A DNA stretch of 64,000 nucleotides from Adiantum capillus-veneris. Taxonomy: Eukaryota; Streptophyta; Polypodiopsida; Polypodiales; Pteridaceae. Below, piece by piece: positions 11,049 to 21,885 of the stretch. The stretch is from positions 86,522,087 through 86,586,086 of the forward strand of contig CM043966.1 of the NCBI GenBank assembly GCA_014529385.2, written 5' to 3'. A program made the translations under genes and the position numbers. Under the pieces are notes generated by a model, which was not told the DNA's origin, searched no databases, and was given only the letters and a program-made list of their open reading frames with translations. Within the stretch, counting starts at the first letter, position 1, and each line of letters starts with the position of its first letter.

Positions 11049-12733
11049 GGGACAAAGTTTGCAAAATAGAACCAACTATGTGTATGATACAATGCTGACT
11101 ACTTGGCGTGAGAAAAAAACAACTGCAAAGACTTGCTATGTATTTTCTTTTAATGGCAATGAGGTCTGTAGTAGAGCTTGGTATGAAATTCATGGCATTT
11201 CAAAAACTTCATTTTATCGTTATCATGAACAATTTGAAATGGGGTTCGATGCTCAGTGCATGGTAATGATGGTGTCATAAGAAGAGGAAGAGACCATACA
11301 GAAATGGGAAGGGCATTGATTCGCTCTTTTGTAGATGAAAACTCAGAGAAAATGCCACATAAGAGTAGAACTATGGATGATGGTACCACAGAAACCTTGC
11401 TTGCAATACCAAACATGTACAAGAAAATAGACATCTTACATGATGTCAATAAAACAGTCGAGAGTATGAGTCTCAAGCCAATGTCTAGCACTACATTCAA
11501 TAGGGTTTGGAATACAGAGTTTCCTAATGTGACCTTGTCAAAAAACAAGCGAGTTCTCCAAATGTGTTGTGTGTAGCCGGATAAAGTCTCAACTAGAGTC
11601 AACAAAGGATGATGAGCTAATTTCACGTTTGAAGGATGAACGTAAAATTCACATGATGCAACAACAAAGCTGTAGACATGTGTACTACACCTGGCGTAAG
11701 TTCTCGCAAATGCAAAAGGATAAGTACTTATGCATTATACATGATAAAATGGACCAAAAAAAAGATAGCAATACCTAGATTGAGAGTGAACTCAAAAGAC
11801 TATGCGAATGCATATCAGTTGCAAGTATCATTAATAGGTATGATAACACATGAGCATGGGCATGGGATGTATGGTCATTTCTCATTGAATGGTCCATGGC
11901 CTTCAGATCCGAATGCTACAATTGGTTCCCTTGCATTATGATTACAAAATTTGGAAAGAACAGAAAACCATGGGCTAGGAGATTTATGCCATGATGGTAT
12001 GCCACGTAGCAATGTAACATTGTTCAATGCATTGAATTCAAGGACAGCTCTAGATCACCAAAATAGAATGATGAAAGGGCGTGAGAGGAATGCATCAGCA
12101 GCAGTAACACCACCATTGGCTATTGAAAGATGTAATGAAGAGATTTCTAACTTGCAATCAACCTCCTCTCAATGTGTTGTGGATACCTAGTCCACTCCCA
12201 TGTTTTGAAAATTGCATGAGAATCTTCTGCTACCACAACTAGATAATTGTGTAGGAGAGAATAAGAATCGATATTTATTTGCATACTTATCCTTGCTAGT
12301 AGTAAAATGTTTTTTCAAAACCGTGCATTTGGGATTCTTAATGGTGGGTCATACACATGAGGACATAGATGCAATGTTTAGTAGGTTCTCAGAGAGATTA
12401 CGAACAGGAATGACCTACACTTTTCCACATTTGATGGAACATTTTCAAAAATGTGAAAGTTCAGCTCTAGCACCCTTTCTGATGATGCAAGTTCCTAACT
12501 TTAAATCCTTTGTTAAAGGGTACATATGTGATGGACAAGATGCTCTTGTTGGACACTCTAAGCCACTTCAATTTTGTTTCTTTATGCAAGGTGAAATCCC
12601 AATAATGTAGTACAAAATTCACCCCAAATCACCCGATTGGATGCCGAGGGAGTCAGGAATTGAGTTGTGGAAAAAAGATGATCAAGGGAAACCAAAATTT
12701 CCAGTAGGCTGTCTAGATGTGGTTCCTATAGCA
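11049..12733 (+). pseudogene. DUF7869-like gene, 5' segment (split by copia)
   Basis: Successive fragments in shifting frames resemble one protein family found in seed-free plants and some animals and often annotated DUF7869. The early part has VCSRAWYEIHGISKTSFYRY. The middle (from 11569) has CSRIKSQLE and KYLCIIHDKMDQKK. The C-terminal core (from 12212) has LLPQLDNCVGENKNRY and FLMVGHTHEDIDAMFSRFSE. Frameshifts, including one at an A-run near 11763, and stops near 12188, 12206 and 12608 inactivate it. The frame ends at GCA (12731-12733), where the copia element is inserted, and resumes in phase at 17435. The LDN and HTHED blocks look like an RNase-H-fold metal site (inference), so a transposase-like origin is possible. 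The 5' end is lost at the chromovirus LTR. Confidence 0.65.
12729..12733. repeat. target site duplication TAGCA (left)
   Basis: TAGCA immediately precedes the copia 5' LTR and recurs immediately after the 3' LTR at 17430-17434. A 5-bp duplication is normal for Ty1/copia integrase. Confidence 0.95.
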
Positions 12734-13054
12734 TGTTGAGATGTCGAGCTCTACATCTTGAGCTGGCATTCACTACGGGTCTTGGCCGCTTACGACATTT
12801 ACTCACTGGCGCGTTAGGTGACCGACACGGAGGATCTCTGCTAGTGATTCTACAGCTAGACTACACTTATAGTGCCAGCCTAGTACGCTTCTAGTGAGTT
12901 CACACTTAGTGACCACATGTACATATGTGCTACTTTTGAGTTTTAGCACGTAGTCATTTTGTACTCTCTTTTCTGTGAGAAGAAGAAGAAGCTTTCCATC
13001 TCTGTGTGTTTTGTGCTTGTCTTGTGTAGCTCTCTTGCATCCTCATTCTTTACA
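12734..13054 (+). repeat. copia 5' LTR
   Basis: 321 bp, TG...CA ends. Differences from the 3' LTR include GCTAGTG/GCCAGTG, GTACGC/GTAGGC and AAGCTT/AATCTT. Confidence 0.95.
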
Positions 13055-13067
13055 TGGTATCAGAGCC
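13055..13067 (+). promoter_or_regulatory. primer binding site, initiator-Met tRNA
   Basis: TGGTATCAGAGCC begins directly at the end of the 5' LTR and is the standard plant copia site complementary to the 3' end of tRNA-iMet. Confidence 0.95.
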
Positions 13068-13087
13068 TGGTGCAGGCAAGAGAGGCT

Positions 13088-16000
13088 AAGAGAGCAAGAG
13101 CACCAAGGCCAGGAAGCTTCAACTAAAGTCGGAGCTAAATCAGGTTAAGAGGAACAACCTCTCCATCAATGATTATTCTTTGAAGATCAAAAGTATCATT
13201 GAGGCTCTTGGATCTATTAAAGTCTCAGTGGAAGACGATGACATTGTCCGTGCATGCTTGGATGGTTTAGGAGATGAGTATTTACATTTCAGGTCTTCCA
13301 TGAATACAAGAGACGACATCCCCGTGTTCCAAGATTTGATTTCTATGCTTATTCTTGAGGAGAAGAACCTTGACACATCTTCTTCTCATGGTAGAAATAA
13401 TTCTGAACAGGCCTTCTATTCTAACTCCAACAGAGGTAGAGGTAGAGGTAGAGGTCGTGGTCGAGGCCCAAGGGGTTGCAGGGGCCAATTTCAAGAAGGT
13501 CAATCAAATCAAAACAATACAGGTGGCAGGGGAAACCAGTCTCAAGGCAGGGGGAGTCAAAGAGGTCGCGGTGCAGGATCAAGTAGGCAGCAACATACTG
13601 CAGATAGCAGAGAATGTTGGACTTGTGGTGAAAGAGGTCACATGTCACGTGACTGTCCAAAGGGAAAAGAAAGTGGAAAGAGAGAATATGGCAACTATGC
13701 ATCTACTAGCACAGATGCAGATGATAGCAAAAATGAGCGCATGTTTGTTATGCAGCATGTAATGAATACAATGACTGCAGAGAATTCCACCCAAGATGAT
13801 GTTTGGTATGTGGATTCAGGTGCCTCTAATCACATGACGTCTCGTGGAGAGTGGTTTAGAGATATGCGCAAACCAGATGTGTCTGGCTATGTGCAGACAG
13901 GAGATGACACAGCTCACCCCATTGCTCATGTAGGGGACATACCTCTAAATACGAAGAGTGGGAAATCAAAGTACTTAGCAGATGTACTTCATGGCCCAAA
14001 CATTACAAAGAATTTTGTTTCTGTTGGACAAATGGTTGAGCAGGGTTTGCAGGTTTGCTTCAATCCAAATGTCTGTTATGTAGAAGATTTCCAGAATGGC
14101 TGTAAGCTAATCACAGAGGGCAAATGTGTGGGCAGAATTTTTACGCTGAATGTAGACATGCCTGAGGTAAAAGCTGCATTATTTGCACAGGCCACAGGTG
14201 TTGTGGCTGATGTTGGCATTTGGCACAAACGCATTGGCCATGTCAATGAGAAGAGATTGCGCAGCATGCAATCAAAATAGATTGTAAAAGGTTTGCCCAA
14301 ATTCAAGGTGGATGGTATGCATAAAGTGTGTGCAGCATGCCAGTTTGGAAAACAGTCAAAGGGCTCATTTCCACATGAGCGCAATGTATGTAAAAGGCCA
14401 CTTGAGGTGGTGCACACAGATGTTTGGGGTCCAACCGATACTGCAAGTATACATGGTTGCAGGTATTATGTCTCTTTCATTGATGACCATACAAGGAAAG
14501 TATGGGTCTACTTCATGCGTAACAAAAGTGAAGTGTTTGGTCACTTTCAAGACTTCAAAGTCATGATTGAGAAGGAGACAGATATGCAAATCAAGACATT
14601 GAGGTCAGATGGAGGGGGAGAGAACTTCTCCAATGATTTTTCAGATTTTCTATGAATGCATGGTATACGCAGGCAGTTTACATGCAGATATACTCCACAG
14701 CAGAATGGGGTCGCAGAAAGGAAAAACAGGCACATTGCAGAGGTTGCACGTGCATTGATGAATGAGAAGAAAATGCCTCATTATTTATGGGCTGAAGCTG
14801 TAAATACAGCTGTGTACATTATGAACAGGACACCTACAGCTGCGGTGCATGATGTAACACCTGAGGAAAAGTTTACAGGTACAAAGCCTGATTTGGCACA
14901 CTTGAAAGTGTTTGGCTTCATAGCTTACGTGCATGTACCAGATGAGTTGCATAGGAAATTGGATCCTAAAGCAGAGAAATGTATTATTGTGGGATATTCC
15001 CTTGAACAAAAGGGATACAAGTGCTACAATCCTACTACACGAGAATTACGAGTGAGCAGAGATGTAGTCTTTGATGAGATGAGCAGGTGGTACAGTAATG
15101 CACATGGCACTATTGGGGCTGATGTAAAAGATGATGTGATTGTACAAAATGTGAGGCCACAGTCACAGGTTTTGAGTGGACCACAAGAGTCCTCTTCTCG
15201 TGGCTCTGTTGAGAAGCCATGGAATGGTAGACTACGTACGCAGGTTACTCCACCAGCAGGTACAGGGAATGTATCACGAAAAGAAAAGGGAAAGGTTGAT
15301 GAACCTCCCTTTATGGATGATGCATCATCAGGTTTTTCACATGTAGATATGGATTCAGATGGTTATGAACAAAGTCTTGATGAGGAATTTGGAATTCCGG
15401 CTGTCAGGACACCTGGTGTAAGGAAAGTACAAGAAGATGCTAGAGGACAAAGGAGTGACCCAGGACCGCGCAGATCTAATAGAGTCAGAAATCCAGTTTA
15501 GAAATTGACTTATGATGGGTATCTAGCGCATCACCAAGCCTACATGGCTAAGGTGATACAGGATGTGGAGCCCACATGTTTTGAGGATGCAGTTGGAAAT
15601 GTGCATTGGGATGATGCAATGAATGAAGAGATGGATGCATTGGAAGCAAACGACACATGGGAGTTGGTGCCATTGCCAAGTGGCAAGAAAGCTATTGGCT
15701 GTAAATGGGTGTATAAAACCAAGCATAAGGCTGATGGTAACATTGAGCATCACAAGGCAAGGCTGGTCGCAAAGGGCTATGCACAAACGTATGGCATAGA
15801 CTATGAGGAGACCTTTGCTCCAGTGGCAAAGATGACGACTGTGAGAGCTGTCATAGCACTGGCTGCATCTAGAGGATGGATTATGCATCAAATGGATGTA
15901 AAGAATGCCTTCTTGAATAGTGAGTTGCAAGAGGAAGTATATATGGATCAGCCACCTGGTTATGTCGATCCAGGTTACCAAGATTATGTATGCAGACTTC

Positions 16001-17136
16001 TCAAAGCTTTGTATGGTTTGAAGCAGGGCTCTAGAGCATGGTATGACAGGATTGCCAAGTATCTTGTCAGTATTGGGTTTAGGAGAGCTCATGCTAATCA
16101 TTCACTCTATGTACGTGAGAGTGATGTGGGGATTGTGGTCATTACCATATATGTAGATGACCTTATTATTGCGGGTGACAATGCTATGGAGATTGACCAT
16201 GTGAAGGGTCTTCTTAAACAGGAGTTTGAAATGAAATATTTGGGCGAGTTGCGCTACTTTCTTGGCATTGAGGTGATCAGGACTCCAAAGGGTGTATGGC
16301 TGTCACAGAGACAATATGCTGTGGACATGTTGTCAAAGTATGGTATGGCTGATTGTAAGCCAATTTCTACTCCCTTGGATGTGAATGCAAAGCTGAGTGT
16401 AGAGAAGGGTGATGTTGTTGAGGATGTCAATATGTACAGGAAGATTGTGGGTAGTCTAATCTACTTGACTATCACAAGGCCAGACTTGAGCTACACAGTA
16501 GGCTTGGAGAGTCAGTTCATGCAGCTTTCGAGGAAGCCACATTTGGATGGAGTACGACGCACACTTCGGTATGTGCAAGGGACTCTTGACTACGCATTGT
16601 TCTATGCAGCAGATGCGCCATTAGCATTGTATGGGTATATAGATGCAGATCGGGTAGGTAGCATTGTTGATAGGAGATCTACGAGTGGCTTCATGTTCTC
16701 TTTTGGGAGTGCTGCTGTTACTTGGAGCAGCAAAAAGCAGCCTACGGTTGCTTTATCGAGCACAGAGGCCGAGTACAGAGGTGCAGCAGTTGCAGCGTGC
16801 GAAATAGCTTGGCTACGCACATTACTTGAGGACTTGGGAGTGCAGGTGGACCAGCAGATTGTCATCCATTGTGACAACCTCAGCAGCATGCAGTTGGCTA
16901 GGAACCCAGTGTTCCATGCCAGGACCAAGCACATAGAGGTCCATTACCACTACGTTCGAGAGTGAGTGTTGGCGGGCGACATCGACTTGGTCTACGTCAG
17001 CATAGAGGAGCAGATAGCGGATATCTTTACCAAGGCCCTTGGAGCTGAGAAGCTTCGACGTTTCCGAACTATGCTTGGACTCTGCGACATGCAGAGCTCG
17101 AGGGGGAGTGTTGAGATGTCGAGCTCTACATCTTGA
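13088..17136 (+). pseudogene. copia gag-pol polyprotein, N-truncated, four stops
   Basis: One continuous frame runs from just after the primer site to the 3' LTR, broken only by stops at 14278, 14653, 15499 and 16963, with no frameshift. Order: mid-gag (LSINDYSLKIKSI), an RG-rich stretch, zinc knuckle CWTCGERGHMSRDC, protease WYVDSGASNHM, integrase zinc and core region with VHTDVWG, LRSDGGGE and GVAERKNR (the D, D, E residues), reverse transcriptase with GCKWVYK, MDVKNAFL, YGLKQ and YVDDLI, then RNase H with DRRSTSGF and STEAEYR. The usual ~100-residue start of gag is absent: the mid-gag motif lies only about 55 nt after the primer site, indicating an internal deletion. In RNase H the expected DADW is DADR. 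The first stop splits integrase from protease, so no complete enzyme can be made. Confidence 0.93.
17094..17108 (+). promoter_or_regulatory. copia polypurine tract
   Basis: GAGCTCGAGGGGGAG directly abuts the 3' LTR start TGTTGAG. Confidence 0.85.
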
Positions 17137-17429
17137 GCTGGCATCCACTACGGGTCTTAGCCGCTTACGACATTTACTCACTGGCGCGTTAGGTGACCGA
17201 CACGGAGGATCTCTGCCAGTGATTCTACAGCTGGACTACACTTATAGTGCCAGCCTAGTAGGCTTCTAGAGAGTTCACACTTAGTGACCGCATGTACATA
17301 TGTGCTACTTTTCAGTTTTAGCACTTAGTCATTTTGTACTCTCTTTTCTGTGAGAAGAAGAAGAATCTTTCCATCTCTGTGTGCTTTGTGCTTGTCTTGT
17401 GTAGCTCTCTTGCATCCTCATTCTTTACA
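17109..17429 (+). repeat. copia 3' LTR
   Basis: 321 bp. The last 84 bp (from 17346) are also the left end of the segmental duplication and recur at 46018. Confidence 0.95.
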
Positions 17430-17434
17430 TAGCA

Positions 17435-18251
17435 GACTATGTGAGGGATAGTCCGCTTGTTATTCAAGGGATTAAGACATATCTTGAATTTTGGAAAAGA
17501 TGGACTCTACTAAAGGGAAAGGAGCACGATTCTACAAAATACATGGAGCTTATTATTATTTATTGGCAAAAAATAATTAGTGAGCTTGAACAACCAACCA
17601 ATAAACAAATTGGTGAATATACATCATTTTGGCCAAAGACTACAGGGAGTCATCGAATGCAACAGATAGAGGAAGACACAGATGAGTTTCAAGGATATGA
17701 AGAATTGAATGATCACTATGTTGGTCCTCAAAGTGCAAGGCCACAGGAATCTTTTAGGCCTCAAATTGATGTGAGGAAAGGGGATCAACAGATAGAGGAA
17801 GACACAGATGAGTTTCAAGGATATGAAGAATTGAATGATCACTATGTTGGTCCTCAAAGTGCAAGGCCATAGGAATCTTTTAGGCCTCAAATTGATGTGA
17901 GGAAAGGGGATTTTGTTCTTATGAGACCCGCACATCCAGAATATCTGATATGGCTAGGAGATGCAGAGTCAGATGTTGATGTAGACAGCTCATCTCCTAA
18001 CTACAAGAAAGTTTTCATTCAATATTGGGCACCAAAACATTGGAAAAAAAAATCCCACAATCCAAGAACAATATGAGGATTGTTGGAAAAAGAATTGGTG
18101 CTTCAATCGTCCTGACCCAAAGCGTTTGGAGTGTGTTGATGCAATTGTGTGGTCATGGACTCCAAGGGGTAGAAGACTTGCAGAAGCAATTAAAATCCCA
18201 TCCAATGTTGTGGAGAAAGCACAAGCTAGTTTAATAGGAGAAACTGAATAG
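17435..18251 (+). pseudogene. DUF7869-like gene, 3' segment
   Basis: Continues the frame broken by the copia element (GCA at 12731, then GAC at 17435: VPIA joined to DYVRDSP). It encodes SPLVIQGIKTYLEFWKRW, a 42-residue tandem duplication and then VFIQYWAPKHW. After an A-run (about 18047) the frame shifts to CWKKNWCFNRPDPKRLE and VDAIVWSWTPRGRR, ending at a stop at 18249. TAG at 17870 in the second repeat unit is an additional break. The late part resembles the C-terminal end of the same family. No paralogue here supplies an intact version. Confidence 0.6.
17660..17911 (+). repeat. two 126-bp (42-codon) tandem units in the gene tail
   Basis: Units 17660-17785 and 17786-17911 are almost identical and in frame (QIEEDTDEFQGYEELNDH...). 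The second has CAG changed to TAG. Both units and the TAG are also in copy 2 (46332-46457, 46458-46583), so the tandem duplication and the stop predate the segmental duplication. Confidence 0.95.
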
Positions 18252-18723
18252 CATTTCATTTTCATATATTGTTTTTCTTGATATCCGTGTCTATGTACGT
18301 TTTATAAAGTATCAATTAACAGAAAAAAAAAGGTGTTTCTCAACACCACCATTTTGGATGGGACAAAAAAAGGTGTTTCTCAACACCACCATTTTCTTGA
18401 GAATCTATCTCTTTGTCTAATGTAACACAAGTCCTCAAGACAAGTCCCAAATAAATTAAATTCTCCCAAAATTAAATGGGAAATAAGAATCCATAGGCAT
18501 TGAAATCAGTTCCAAAGTTGTGGAATTTTCCCATTTCATCTACAAGAGTGTTCTACAGTGATAAATCACTTTTGAAGACTTTTTATTTAAAAACCAAGCT
18601 GAGAGTTTTGAACCCACGCTACTCATTCGAGAATATGACAAAAAAAAATCTTTACAAAATCCATCAATGTTAAAAAGTATTGCTATTGCTTCAAAAAGAA
18701 AACCTCATACAATCCACAAATGA
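18073..18723. other. 647-bp segment absent from copy 2
   Basis: Bounded by ATGA at 18073-18076 and ATGA at 18720-18723. Copy 2 has a single ATGA at the join (near 46745). A deletion in copy 2 by 4-bp microhomology explains this. The removed part includes the natural stop of the DUF7869-like tail, so the loss was in copy 2 rather than a gain in copy 1. Confidence 0.85.
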
Positions 18724-18990
18724 CCAAAAATCATTGTAGAAATAGCCTTGCCAAGGTATTTTTATTCAAAAAGAAAAAACCACTCCTCACAAGAATTGCC
18801 ACTATCCACCATGTCATTTTGGTCTACTCCTCGCCAATAGATGTGGTTGTTTGCATTTATCATAAAAAGTTGTCAAAAGAATATGTGGGTGTTCATTTCA
18901 TGATAATGTGTGTTTTTGTCTTATGAGTATCCCCTTTTTTTCATTTTTGTACTCAGCTAGTCATCATCTATATCACTAGTATATGGAACC

Positions 18991-19007
<17 letters not shown>

Positions 19008-19066
<59 letters not shown>
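19008..19066. repeat. (GT)n-(GA)n microsatellite
   Basis: About 29 GA repeats after a short GT tract. The copy 2 counterpart (about 47016-47062) has a longer GT and much shorter GA tract. 18252-20600 otherwise contains no supported gene apart from a (GT)n tract at 20124-20158. Confidence 0.95.
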
Positions 19067-19067
<1 letters not shown>

Positions 19068-20119
19068 CCCACGAGCCCTCTTTTTTTTCTCATCCCCCAC
19101 TTGCCAAAAGTTCTCAAATGGAATGCTAATGCATGGACCAATGACAAGTTAAGACATGTAATGCAACTCAATGCTTAACATATGTCCCCTCTTTCTTGCT
19201 AATCTTTACAACTTTTCCTCTCTTGCCTTTTGATTTATCTTTGGCAAGTATACACATAAACACTTGTCCAGCTTCCCATAAGGTAAATACAAGCTAATGG
19301 GAACATGTGGCTTGGCCAAACTTGGAAGGGAAGGACTAGAGTTAGGTTTCTAAATAGGAAAGGGCTGATCTTAGATTTTTCCTTCCAGTAATTAAAAGCC
19401 ATAGAGTTACCTTCAATTTAACCAGCTTATATGTAAGACCTTTGCGATATCCTTTGGAGGCTCTAGGAAGCTAACCTAGGCTAGAGTCTACATGCTAATT
19501 TAGGACAGACTCTAGTAAAATTAAACTTACCCTTGGGATTTGGTGATTCACCTCTTCAGTGAAAAATCCTTAGCACAATCCTTAGAAGTTGGTATTGAAG
19601 CTGCTAAATTTAGACTATCTCTTGCAAGCTAAATTTTACCCTAAGGCTTCCTAGTGGAAAAATTAAGATGGAAAATACTTTTGGAAGGTTAGAAACTTCT
19701 TTTCATTATAGACAATGGCTCTAAGCTAATCACATTTCTTTGTACCCCATAATTTTCATATATTATCATCACAGCATGTGGATCCACGTCTACATTGACT
19801 ACACACTTTGTTTTTTCAATCATCTCCCTTCAATCCTTTATAAAAGAGCATGGCCAATGATGAAGATCTCAATAGTAGGTCGCAGATGGGAAGGAACAAG
19901 CCACCTCTATCAAAACAATTTATTGAAACTTCTAGAAGGAGGATAATTTAGAAAGCAACCCACCATTTTTCCAAGGCTGAAAGTCTATGTACCATTTATT
20001 AGACTCTCAGATACCGCTATCATATTGAGAGCTTTCAAGCATTGAAAGTTAAATTTAGGGAATGTAACCAATTTGGTTCCATAGGCCATATTTTTTCATT
20101 AATCTCTCCCGCCCTCTGT

Positions 20120-20159
<40 letters not shown>

Positions 20160-20420
20160 CATTTACTAGAGACAACGGGAGTCTTTATCGTCTTATTATG
20201 AAAATGAGTTTTCTTTCTTCTAGGAAGGCCTTCTTAAATTCTTTACCATTTCTTAGATTAGATTCACAGATATCCAGACATCCTTGGAGGACAAAAAAAA
20301 CAACCAACAAGAGTTCACGAAATTGGAATGGGTGACCATAACTATTTTACACACAAAGCTCAAGGTCACGTACTAGTGTGGATGTGGCAGTCTAGTGAGA
20401 GTCATGCAGGCCTTTTTGAT

Positions 20421-20444
20421 GCCCCCCCCCCCCCCCCCCCCCCC
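20421..20444. repeat. C homopolymer, about 24 bp
   Basis: Followed by A/AAG repeats. In copy 2 the run is about 12 C with one G inside. Length may be unreliable in assembly. Just downstream (20519-20532) the minus strand reads GGGTTCAAGTCTCC, a B-box-like word, but no A box was found. Confidence 0.8.
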
Positions 20445-20615
20445 AAAAAAAAGAAAGAAAGAATGGGTGCATCCATCAAACAGGACACCAATCAATATGT
20501 TAAAAGTATATTGTGAATGGAGACTTGAACCCTTGCCACATGTGGACATGTCTAATTGTGAGGCGCTATGGCGGCTTGATATAAGCAAAGCATTCATAAT
20601 TAGTGCTCACTTAAA

Positions 20616-20891
20616 TGTTTAATGAGAGCGTTAAAGCACCAATACAAACAAGACTAGGATATATTACTTGTGGAAAATATACAAATGGTGCTCTTATATA
20701 AAAGAGCCATATAGAGAAATACAAAGTGACATCATAGGTAAGGTGGTAGAAATATCAAAGATATTATTCATAGCACAGTGCCACACGGGCTATTAGGCTA
20801 GATAGTGTGCCACACAGGCTAATAGGGCTAAGAGGTGGTGCATACACCATAGCTAAGAATGGATTGAGCAATAGGACATGCCCACCCAACA
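20616..20891 (-). mobile_element. LTR of a minus-strand copia remnant (copy 1)
   Basis: On the minus strand a polypurine tract AAGGGGAGGAT is followed by TGTTGGGTGGGCATG, the LTR start. A TATA-like TTTTATATAAGAGC lies about 190 bp in, and a plausible end TTAAACA is at 20616. That gives about 276 bp. The matching segment in copy 2 is 48594-48869. No second LTR or primer site was found beyond the gag, so the element is 5'-truncated. Confidence 0.55.
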
Positions 20892-21153
20892 ATCCTCCCC
20901 TTGGGCATGGACTACAAATGAAGACAAGGTACATAATCCACTCAGGAGGACATTAAGATGAACTATCCACACAATATGACAATTTAGTATCCACACAGGA
21001 TGACAGAATATATCCACACATGGTGAAAAACCTCTCCTTAAGTGAGAGAAGGTAAAAATTTCTTTAGAGTATGTCATCACAAAATACAAGGTTGTTATCT
21101 CCTTCTTCATAAGTTTCTTCTTCATCGTCTTCTTCAGCTATGTGTGCTACTCC

Positions 21154-21885
21154 TCACACTTTCTTCTTTACTTTGATGTTGAATCTTGCTTTGTTTTCAA
21201 TGAAGTTGTTGATTATGGAGTTCCTTGCATAACATTTAGAAGGGGGATGTCCCTTCTTTCCACATACATTACAAGACCTATTCAAGAAGCAATCTTTAGC
21301 AATGTGGCCTATTTTGCCACAATCATAACATTTTCTCACTTTATTAGACATGGGTGATGGTACATATGCTCCTCCCCTTGAAGGAAGGTCTTTTAGGTGT
21401 TTCTTTTCTTTGGCCTGTAGTGAATTTACAACATCTTGGAGTGAAGGTGTGGGTTCTTTTTCTTCTAGCACAATGGAAATGTGATCATAAGAAGAAGATA
21501 ATGCACTTAGAAGCACTGTAACTTTATCATCCTCTACAACTTCACACTGAATGTGGGGGAGTTGGGTAACAATGCTTTTTACCCTATTGAGTAGGCTTGC
21601 TATATCTTCATTTTCGAGCATCATGAGCATGTAGAATTTCTTTTTGAGACTTATTTTTCTTTTCTTAGTTTTTTCTCCTAAATTCTTTTGTAAAATATCC
21701 CAAGCTTCATTTGCATGATGGCATTCACCTATAAAATGTACATAAATATCATGTAGACAAGTGATTATGATGCCTAAAGCTTGTTCGTATTTGGCTTCAG
21801 TTTGTGCACTCACGGTGGCAATTGTAGCACTAGTTTGTACCCCTTCTGGTTTTGCTTGCTCTAAAGGTGCCTTAATTATTTTCCA
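21154..21885 (-). pseudogene. copia gag-only remnant (copy 1)
   Basis: Open minus-strand frame beginning WKIIKAPLEQA after a stop, then a UBN2-type gag domain (AWDILQKNLGEKTK, LLSALSSSYDHI) and two CCHC zinc knuckles, CYDCGKIGHIAKDC and CNVCGKKGHPPSKC. It stops at 21154. Only about 260 bp separate it from the polypurine tract at 20892, so protease, integrase and RT are absent, and an acid-rich stretch is what remains. It belongs to a different copia family from the 12734-17429 element (one knuckle there). The N-terminus lacks an initiating Met in frame. Confidence 0.85.

Larger units (their letters stand above)
12734..17429 (+). mobile_element. complete-ended Ty1/copia retrotransposon
   Basis: 4.7-kb element with two 321-bp LTRs (12734-13054 and 17109-17429), both TGTTGAG...TTTACA, a matching 5-bp TSD, a methionine-initiator primer site and a polypurine tract. 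The LTRs differ at 11 of 321 positions by eye (about 3.4%), so the insertion is not recent. The internal region has copia order gag-protease-integrase-RT-RNase H. The start of gag is missing and the polyprotein carries four in-frame stops, so it cannot move on its own products. Confidence 0.95.
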
